From Patescibacteria group bacterium (lineage in GTDB: Bacteria; Patescibacteriota; Minisyncoccia; Phycocordibacterales; UBA5272), in assembly GCA_030916975.1 (NCBI GenBank), contig JAUPVO010000023.1:1-10165 (forward strand): DNA of 10,165 bases, written 5' to 3'. Positions 1 through 5,101 of this stretch are shown one piece after another (positions within the stretch are counted from its first letter, which is position 1; each line of letters starts with the position of its first letter). The notes beneath the pieces are model-generated. The model was not told the DNA's origin. It did not search any database and saw only the letters and a list, made by a program, of their open reading frames with translations. Both the position numbers and the translations under genes were made by a program.

Positions 1-933
1 TACATCATAACCGTCCCACATCAGAGACTTGATTTACGTATCAAAGAGGATATGATAGAAGAGGTTGGTAGAATGATAGGTTATGAAAAGCTACACCCTA
101 AACTTCCTGAGCTAAATAAAAAAGGTAAAATAAACAAAAAGTTATACTATCAGAATATAATCAGAAATATTTTGAATAAAAGAGGTTTTGAAGAAGTTAT
201 AACTTATTCTTTTACAAATAAGGGAGATGTCTCCTTGATTAAATCTGCTAGTGATAAAAATAGTTTAAGAGTTAATGTGGGAGAAGGTTTAGGAGAGGCT
301 TTGATCAAAAATATATACAATATGCCGCTTCTCAACACTAGTGATGTACGTTTGTATGAATTTGGAAATGTATTTAGGTTAGACTCAGACAAAAACGTAA
401 TAGAGAAATCGTATCTGGCTATTGGAATAGATGATGGTAAGAAGAAGACTGATTATGCCGATCTGGTAGACCAGGTTTTGATTGAGATAAAAAAGGCTTT
501 GAATGTCAAAAACATAGAGTATAGCGACAGGAATATAAAACCTTATACACTTGGCATTGACTTCGGTAAGTTGATTAATGATTTACCAGAGCCAGAAGAA
601 AATATTTATCTTGAAGGATTTGAAGATGAGAACATAAAATATAAGTCGTTTTCTCTTATGCCTTTTATAGTTCGAGATATTGCTTTTTGGTGTGATGAGA
701 ATACAGATAAACAAGAAATCTTAAAGTTGATTGAAGATAATGTTGGAGAATTTTGTATAGCAGTTCATATTTTTGATGAGTTCATTAAGAATATAGATGG
801 TGTTAATAAGAAGTCTCTCGGTTATAGATTGATATATCAAGCCAAAGACAGAACTCTGACTGACGAAGAAGTGAATGAGTATGCTGGCAATATATATGAG
901 ATCTTAAAAGAAAAAGGTTTTGAGATTAGATAA
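1..933 (+). CDS. pheT: Phenylalanine--tRNA ligase beta subunit, 3' part
   Basis: Beta subunit of the cytoplasmic (alpha-beta)2 enzyme that charges tRNA-Phe with phenylalanine. The frame is open from base 1, so the 5' end lies outside the window; the Met at 52 is internal, because the residues before it (YIITVPHQRLDLRIKED) already match the end of the B5 DNA-binding-like domain. About 310 residues are visible: the B5 tail (1-40), a reduced catalytic-like core (about 45-205, with an RGFEEVITYSF segment), and a C-terminal FDX-ACB anticodon-binding domain (about 217-310) with the typical VRDIAFW, KSLGYRL and DRTLTDEEVN stretches. The core is compact and its LRxSLLPG-type segment is altered (LRVNVGEGLGEAL), which I associate with CPR bacteria. 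The stop is TAA. murC follows after 15 nt, so the two are probably co-transcribed; pheS would be expected upstream but is not visible. The identification is firm. Confidence 0.95.
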   Translation, partial: YIITVPHQRLDLRIKEDMIEEVGRMIGYEKLHPKLPELNKKGKINKKLYYQNIIRNILNKRGFEEVITYSFTNKGDVSLIKSASDKNSLRVNVGEGLGEALIKNIYNMPLLNTSDVRLYEFGNVFRLDSDKNVIEKSYLAIGIDDGKKKTDYADLVDQVLIEIKKALNVKNIEYSDRNIKPYTLGIDFGKLINDLPEPEENIYLEGFEDENIKYKSFSLMPFIVRDIAFWCDENTDKQEILKLIEDNVGEFCIAVHIFDEFIKNIDGVNKKSLGYRLIYQAKDRTLTDEEVNEYAGNIYEILKEKGFEIR

Positions 934-948
934 TATTTTATTTATATT

Positions 949-2238
949 ATGAATAGTCATAAATACAAAAAAATACACTTTGTTGGGATAGGTGGTATAG
1001 GTATGTCAGCACTCGCTAGATACTATATGTCTACTGGAGCCGCGATAAGCGGTAGTGATGGTAATGATAGCGAAATCGTACAAGATCTTATTGTTGAAGG
1101 AGCTCATATTAACATAGGGCATCAAGAGAATAATGTTCCTGATGATATAGATCTTCTTATATACACAACAGCTATATCTAGCGATAACCCAGAATTATTA
1201 AAAGGTATATCTCTTAATAATGAAGAAAAGTGTAAAGTCTTAACTTATCCACAAGCATTAGGAGAGATGTCACAAGACAAGAAAGTCATATCGGTATCTG
1301 GAACTCATGGTAAAACTACCACCACGGCCATGGCTTTTGAGGCTCTTTCTAATGCTGGGTTCCATCCCTCAATGATACTTGGATCTTTGATAGATTACAA
1401 AGGTAAAAAAACTAATTATGTTTATGGGGAAAGTGATTGGATAATAATTGAAAGCTGCGAATATAGAAAAAGTTTTATGAATTATAATCCTTTGATTATA
1501 ATAATCACCAACATTGAAGCTGATCATCTTGACTATTACAAAGACCTCAAAGATATTCAAGATTCATTTCAAGGATTTGTTGATAAGTTACCATCGGGCG
1601 GAGTTTTGATTTGTCATCAAAACGAATATAATATTATGAATTTTGATAGGGGACAAAAGATTGATGTAGATACTCTAATTGATGTAAAAGATATTAAGTT
1701 ATCTGTTCCAGGGCAACACAATAAGGAGAATGCTAAACTTGTTATCTCTTTGGGAAAGTCTTTAGGTTTAGATCAAAATAAAATCAAAGAAGGTTTATTT
1801 AATTTTGCTGGGACTTGGAGAAGGCAAGAGAATAAAGATATACATTATGATATGCAATGTTACGATGATTATGCTCATCATCCTAGTGAGATAAAAGCCA
1901 CATTGCAAGCTTTTAGAGAAAAATATCCAAGTAAAAAGATTATTGCAGCGTTTATGCCACACCTCTACAGCAGAACTAAGGCCTTTTTTGAGGATTTTGT
2001 ATTATCTTTTGATCAGGCAGACGAAGTTGTTGTGTTACCGATTTTTGCAGCTAGAGAAAAGATAGACACTAGCATAAGTAGTGATATGCTAGTTAGAGAG
2101 ATTGCCAATAGAGGCAAAAAAGCAGTATTTTTAAGCAGTATAGAATCTCTAAAAGATTATATGTCTATACATGGTAACAGTGATACGATTTTTATTACTA
2201 TGGGGGCTGGAGATGTATATAAAGTTTATGAGAAGTAG
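949..2238 (+). CDS. murC: UDP-N-acetylmuramate--L-alanine ligase (MurC)
   Basis: ATP-dependent cytoplasmic ligase that adds L-Ala to UDP-MurNAc, the first amino acid of the peptidoglycan stem peptide. All three Mur-ligase domains are visible. The N-terminal Rossmann domain has the MurC-type GIGGIGMSALA (residues 13-23). The central ATPase has the P-loop GTHGKTTTT (118-126); the His in it is typical of MurC. The metal-binding region is ESCEYRKSF (168-176) followed by TNIEADHLD (187-195). The C-terminal domain shows FAGTWRRQE (286-294), DDYAHHPSEI (306-315), PHLYSRT and GAGD near the end. At 429 residues it is slightly short for the family (about 450-490) but complete. The ATG at 949 places the Rossmann motif correctly; no Shine-Dalgarno is visible and TATATT touches the start codon. 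It lies 15 nt after pheT and 15 nt before murD. Mpl is a less likely alternative because the N-terminal and P-loop motifs are MurC-like. Confidence 0.95.
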   Translation: MNSHKYKKIHFVGIGGIGMSALARYYMSTGAAISGSDGNDSEIVQDLIVEGAHINIGHQENNVPDDIDLLIYTTAISSDNPELLKGISLNNEEKCKVLTYPQALGEMSQDKKVISVSGTHGKTTTTAMAFEALSNAGFHPSMILGSLIDYKGKKTNYVYGESDWIIIESCEYRKSFMNYNPLIIIITNIEADHLDYYKDLKDIQDSFQGFVDKLPSGGVLICHQNEYNIMNFDRGQKIDVDTLIDVKDIKLSVPGQHNKENAKLVISLGKSLGLDQNKIKEGLFNFAGTWRRQENKDIHYDMQCYDDYAHHPSEIKATLQAFREKYPSKKIIAAFMPHLYSRTKAFFEDFVLSFDQADEVVVLPIFAAREKIDTSISSDMLVREIANRGKKAVFLSSIESLKDYMSIHGNSDTIFITMGAGDVYKVYEK

Positions 2239-2253
2239 TTTTAATTATGATTT

Positions 2254-3804
2254 ATGCAATTAGATTACGAAAAGTATTTTAAAAATAAAAATATAACAAA
2301 ACAAGGCTTTGGTTATCTTGGTAGAGGGGCTAATGTTGTTAAGTTTTTGATTGAAACTGGTGCCAATGTTCTGGTGACTGATATGAAAAGTGAATCTGAA
2401 CTTGAAAAGAGTTTACAGGAATTAGAGGATTTTGTGAGGATAAAGTATTTTAGCAATCTTGATGAAAATAATTCTTATCTAAATAGAAAAGAACTGTTTG
2501 AGAATTTCTTGGATGAGAGCGGGAATAGGAGAATAGTTTTAAGATTAGGGGAGCATAGGAAAGAAGACTTTATTAATTGTGATTATGTAATACAGGCTTC
2601 GGGTGTTCCAAAGAATAATGAGTATTTGTTATTTGCAAAAGAGAATAATAAAAAAGTCTATCAAGAAGGTTCACTTTTCTGTGAGATTATTAGAGAATAT
2701 AATAATACTCATTTAGCCAAAGAAAATATTAAAGTAATCGGAGTTACTGGGACTAGAGGCAAAACAACAACAACTTTTTTAATTAAAAATATTATAGAAG
2801 AATATCTTATATCAGAAAATGAGAATAATAAGACTCTCAAAAAAGTTTATTTTGGAGGTAATATACAAAACATAGCCACTTTGGAGAATCTTAAAAATAT
2901 AAAAGCAGGTGATACTATTGTTATGGAGCTCGATTCTTGGGTTTTGCAAGGTTTTAATGATATAAATTACAGCCCTCAAATAGCTGTATTCACTACGTTT
3001 ATGTCAGACCACATGAACTATTATAAAGGATCCATGAATGATTACTTTGAGGATAAGGCTGCTATATTTTTAAATCAAAAAGAAGGTGATGTCTTTATAG
3101 CTACAGATAAGATTTATGAAGAAATAGAAAAGTGTTTGAGTCAAAATCAAGTAAATAATTTTAAACAATTACCGAGTAAGAAAATAGTAATAGGTGAAAA
3201 AGAGGTGGAGGAGTGTGCTCAGGAATTCAAATCATTACTTTTGGGTGACCATAATAAAGTTAACTTAGCTCTCGCGGTCAGAGCTGTCAGAGAATATGGA
3301 GCTGATTCTGCTATTATACAGAAAACCTTGAATACTTTTACTGGTGTTCCAGGGAGGCTTGAGCTAGTCAAGGTTCTGGGAGGCGTTTCTTATTACAATG
3401 ATTCGACTTCTACCACTCCAGATGCTCTTTTGGCTGCGCTAAAATCGTTCAAAAAAGACCAGATAATTCTTATTTGTGGTGGCAGGGATAAAGAGTTGGA
3501 AATTACAAAATTAGTCACAGAGATAATTGAGCACAAGAATAAGAATCTTATTAAGAGTATTATTATTTTAGATAACGATACTACAAACGGGTCCCAGAAA
3601 ATGATTAGGATGTTTAATGATAGGAATTTTACTCATTATATTACTGCCAGTAGTCTTGAGCTAGCCGTCAAAGAGGCAACTGAGATAGCATATAACAGCG
3701 GTATTATTCTGTTCTCTCCAGGATTTGCTAGTTTTGGAATGTTTCTGAATGAGTACGATAGAGGGGAAAAGTTTATAGAAATATTAAATAGCCAGGCAAA
3801 ATAA
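2254..3804 (+). CDS. murD: UDP-N-acetylmuramoylalanine--D-glutamate ligase (MurD), long divergent form
   Basis: ATP-dependent cytoplasmic ligase adding D-Glu to UDP-MurNAc-L-Ala, the step after MurC. Visible motifs are an N-terminal Rossmann-like domain with GFGYLGRGANVVKFL (about 18-32), the P-loop GTRGKTT (166-172), TTFMSDHMNYY in the position of the usual TNxxxDHLD, GDHNKVNLALA, the strongly MurD-like FTGVPGRLELV and YYNDSTSTTPDA (about 380-391), GGRDK (409-413), and FSPGFASFGMFLNEYDRG (from about 487). At 516 residues it is clearly longer than the usual 440-460; extra length sits in the first domain and around residues 190-205. Two departures stand out: Arg in the P-loop where MurD usually has Asn, and ELDSWVLQ (225-232) where the family usually has ELSSFQL. 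Start chosen at 2254, 15 nt after murC; no Shine-Dalgarno, with TATGAT two bases upstream. The C-terminal motifs make MurD the best call. Confidence 0.92.
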   Translation: MQLDYEKYFKNKNITKQGFGYLGRGANVVKFLIETGANVLVTDMKSESELEKSLQELEDFVRIKYFSNLDENNSYLNRKELFENFLDESGNRRIVLRLGEHRKEDFINCDYVIQASGVPKNNEYLLFAKENNKKVYQEGSLFCEIIREYNNTHLAKENIKVIGVTGTRGKTTTTFLIKNIIEEYLISENENNKTLKKVYFGGNIQNIATLENLKNIKAGDTIVMELDSWVLQGFNDINYSPQIAVFTTFMSDHMNYYKGSMNDYFEDKAAIFLNQKEGDVFIATDKIYEEIEKCLSQNQVNNFKQLPSKKIVIGEKEVEECAQEFKSLLLGDHNKVNLALAVRAVREYGADSAIIQKTLNTFTGVPGRLELVKVLGGVSYYNDSTSTTPDALLAALKSFKKDQIILICGGRDKELEITKLVTEIIEHKNKNLIKSIIILDNDTTNGSQKMIRMFNDRNFTHYITASSLELAVKEATEIAYNSGIILFSPGFASFGMFLNEYDRGEKFIEILNSQAK

Positions 3805-3855
3805 AATTAACAAATAAAAATACTAGAGCACCTCTAGTATTTTTATTTGTTAATT
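3805..3855. terminator. 24-bp perfect stem-loop, bidirectional terminator
   Basis: Arms 3805-3828 and 3832-3855 pair perfectly (24 bp) around a 3-nt loop (CAC), starting directly after the murD stop. The inner part (ACTAGAG/CTCTAGT) is flanked by an A-rich run on the left and ATTTTTATTT on the right, so it has the stem-plus-U-tract form of an intrinsic terminator on the + strand. On the - strand the stem is followed by another T-rich run (TTTTATTTTG). It can therefore end both the murD transcript and the facing transcript of the 171-aa secreted protein. Confidence 0.85.
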
Positions 3856-3885
3856 ATTGTTATATTTACAACTTTGTTTTTTTTA

Positions 3886-3921
3886 GACCAAGCAGTTTCC
3901 CTTTAATTTGCCTGTTTGGTC
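3886..3921 (-). repeat. Inverted repeat spanning the stop codon of the secreted-protein gene
   Basis: Arms 3886-3895 (GACCAAGCAG) and 3912-3921 (CTGTTTGGTC) form 9 Watson-Crick pairs plus one G-T pair around a 16-nt loop. On the - strand the TAA stop (3903-3905) sits inside the loop. The run that follows on the - strand is A-rich, so this is not a canonical U-tract terminator; the better terminator is the stem at 3805-3855. It could protect the mRNA 3' end or affect termination; no function is shown. Confidence 0.5.
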
Positions 3922-4418
3922 GGGCTTATATTTTTTTCATGTTTCATTTCAATACCAGCATTTTTCAATATATTCTGTATCTGTGCATCAGCCGCCTGCT
4001 TTGCTGCCGTTGGGGCTTTTAGAGAGTTAAACACTTCTTGCGTTATATTCTGTAAAGCCGTTCCAGAAGCTGCAGTTTTAAAGCTTGCGTAATCTCCGCT
4101 GATTATTGCTTGCTCCACCTGATTCATATCAGCTTTTTTCTGCTTGCCACCCCTCATTTCTTTCATGGACTGTAATCCTGCAGCATCAAGTACTTTTTTT
4201 GCCTCATCCTGTTTTCCTTCTTTAATTAGAGTATGAGCCTGTTTTAGTGCTTCTTTTTGAGAGCTTGTTAGATTCTGGAAACCCTGTTTCCTTTCTATAT
4301 TAGAATTGGTATTCTGTGTATTAATCTGATTAGTGTCTGCTAGGGCAAATGTTGCTCCGAGACTTGCAACTCCGAGAGTTGCGCCAGCTAAAGTTTTAAA
4401 AGTTTTAGTATTTCTCAT
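3903..4418 (-). CDS. Small secreted helical protein, function unknown
   Basis: A 171-residue protein with a clear Sec signal peptide: basic N-terminus (R2, K5, K8), hydrophobic stretch 10-26, and Ala-Leu-Ala at 25-27 giving likely cleavage before D28. There is no lipobox Cys, so release or non-lipid attachment is likely. The mature part is polar and predicted helical. A Gln/Asn/Thr-rich linker (28-45) is followed by a helix pair of the form LTSSQKEALKQA / GKQDEAKKVLDAAGL (50-82), a basic Gly/Lys linker (86-97), and a second unit AIISGDYASFKTAA / AADAQIQNILKNAGI (104-156). The two units each end in an A-G-L or A-G-I turn and may be a degenerate repeat. I recall similar helix-pair secreted proteins in CPR genomes but recognise no characterised family, and no Cys or catalytic motif is present. 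The start at 4418 gives a well-formed signal peptide; no Shine-Dalgarno is visible. It converges on murD. Confidence 0.85.
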   Translation of the reverse strand: MRNTKTFKTLAGATLGVASLGATFALADTNQINTQNTNSNIERKQGFQNLTSSQKEALKQAHTLIKEGKQDEAKKVLDAAGLQSMKEMRGGKQKKADMNQVEQAIISGDYASFKTAASGTALQNITQEVFNSLKAPTAAKQAADAQIQNILKNAGIEMKHEKNISPTKQAN

Positions 4419-4510
4419 ATTGAATTGTTACTTATGTTATCTTGTTATTTAGTGTTTAGTATTTTTTGTTATATTTATGAATTAAGATTTTATTATGTTT
4501 ATCATCAATC

Positions 4511-4522
4511 TGTAAGCTTACA
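4511..4522. repeat. 12-bp perfect palindrome near the predicted transcription start
   Basis: TGTAAGCTTACA is a perfect palindrome. It lies about 7-18 bases downstream of the proposed -10 element (4529-4534) of the 171-aa secreted-protein gene, at or just past the expected transcription start. That is a typical operator position, but a chance palindrome in AT-rich DNA cannot be excluded. Confidence 0.35.
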
Positions 4523-4528
4523 TTATCT

Positions 4529-4557
4529 ATTACAGTTATTAAATTAATTTATTTCAA
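4529..4557 (-). promoter_or_regulatory. Putative sigma70-type promoter for the secreted-protein gene
   Basis: On the - strand TTGAAA (4552-4557) is separated by exactly 17 nt from TGTAAT (4529-4534). These match the -35 consensus TTGACA and the -10 consensus TATAAT at five of six positions each. Transcription would start near 4522, leaving a leader of about 100 nt before the ATG at 4418. The AT-richness of the region makes chance matches likelier. Confidence 0.5.
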
Positions 4558-4585
4558 ATTTTATTTTTATTTTAAAATATCTATA

Positions 4586-4630
4586 TAATAAATACAAAAC
4601 GCCCCCAGATCAATCCCTGATCTAAGGGCG
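4586..4630 (-). terminator. Intrinsic terminator after the 77-aa membrane-protein gene
   Basis: CGCCC (4600-4604) pairs with GGGCG (4626-4630) and AGATCA (4607-4612) with TGATCT (4618-4623), with a 2x2 internal mismatch and a 5-nt loop. On the - strand the GC-rich stem is followed directly by TTTTGTATTTATT. It stands out against the AT-rich surroundings and lies 25 nt past the stop of the small gene. Confidence 0.8.
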
Positions 4631-4646
4631 GGCAGGTATGTGGAGA

Positions 4647-4670
4647 AGAAAAGGTTAAATAACCTTTTCT
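4647..4670 (-). repeat. Inverted repeat overlapping the stop codon of the membrane-protein gene
   Basis: Arms 4647-4657 and 4660-4670 (AGAAAAGGTTA / TAACCTTTTCT) pair perfectly over 11 bp with only two bases between them. The stop codon TAA (4655-4657 on the - strand) is within the stem and the last codons are in the other arm. The terminator at 4586-4630 lies just beyond, so the gene ends in two tandem stem-loops. Confidence 0.55.
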
Positions 4671-4888
4671 CTTTTTGGGGATAAAAATTTCTTAGTTAAA
4701 GTTTTCGCTCCCATAATTGCAATAATTAGCAGGCCAATTATGATCAGCCAAAAAGTGTTTTTATCTGGCGCAAAAAGCGATATTATTGGGAGTATAATTA
4801 TTGTTTCCACAGCAGTAATTATGTAGAAAAAAAGTACTTGTATAGCAAATCTAGCTAATTTTTTTTCATGGGTCAGAGTTCCAGACAT
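4655..4888 (-). CDS. Small two-helix membrane protein, function unknown
   Basis: A 77-residue protein with two hydrophobic segments (about 14-40 and 45-61) joined by a short polar turn (PDKN, 41-44). Lysines and arginines cluster at the N-terminus (K9, K10, R13) and C-terminus (K62, K66, K67, K72, R73, K75), so by the positive-inside rule both ends should be cytoplasmic. No family is recognised; there are no Cys, His-rich or enzyme motifs. Although short, it is well supported as a real gene: it has the only strong Shine-Dalgarno in the window (AAGGAG, 6 nt before ATG), a near-consensus promoter and a GC-rich terminator. It is monocistronic and divergent from gyrB. Its length and topology would fit a small accessory subunit or holin-like protein, but nothing supports either specifically. 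Confidence 0.85.
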   Translation of the reverse strand: MSGTLTHEKKLARFAIQVLFFYIITAVETIIILPIISLFAPDKNTFWLIIIGLLIIAIMGAKTLTKKFLSPKREKVI

Positions 4889-4894
4889 TCGAGT

Positions 4895-4900
4895 CTCCTT
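4895..4900 (-). promoter_or_regulatory. Shine-Dalgarno site AAGGAG
   Basis: On the - strand AAGGAG is followed by ACTCGA and then the ATG at 4888, a 6-nt spacing. It fixes the start of the 77-aa gene and implies that this organism's ribosomes retain a usable anti-Shine-Dalgarno, although most other genes here lack such a site. Confidence 0.85.
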
Positions 4901-4966
4901 AAAAATTAAAGAAAATGTGAAGTGTTAAAAACGATCTTATTGGTTTGTTTCTAGCAAACTTACAAT

Positions 4967-4995
4967 ATTCTAACACAGGAGTATTTCACGGTCAA
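4967..4995 (-). promoter_or_regulatory. Near-consensus extended -10 promoter for the membrane-protein gene
   Basis: On the - strand TTGACC (4990-4995), a 17-nt spacer and TAGAAT (4967-4972), each one mismatch from consensus, with TGT directly before the -10 (extended -10). Transcription should begin near 4960, leaving a leader of about 70 nt ending in the Shine-Dalgarno at 4895-4900. This is the best promoter in the window. Confidence 0.8.
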
Positions 4996-5016
4996 GTGTA
5001 ATTATCTTTATAAAAA

Positions 5017-5025
5017 TGTTATAAT
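5017..5025 (+). promoter_or_regulatory. Extended -10 promoter element for gyrB
   Basis: TGT followed by a perfect TATAAT (5020-5025). The hexamer 17 nt upstream (TGTAAT, 4997-5002) is a poor -35, so the extended -10 would carry recognition. The start would be near 5032, giving a 5' leader of about 70 nt. It lies back to back with the divergent promoter at 4967-4995, only about 20 bp away, so the two could compete or share regulation. Confidence 0.6.
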
Positions 5026-5101
5026 TAAAAGAGAAAAAAGGTTGGAGTTTTTAAATTATTATTATAAAACGCTTATTTTATAAAGACTATTTTATACATC
5101 T

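Noticed and set aside
52..54. ATG at 52 as the start of pheT
   Set aside because: The frame is open to base 1 and the residues before it belong to the B5 domain, so this Met is internal.
4419..4600. Possible small RNA or riboswitch in the AT-rich leader upstream of the 171-aa gene
   Set aside because: Apart from the promoter and the palindrome I see no stable multi-stem structure or known riboswitch motif.
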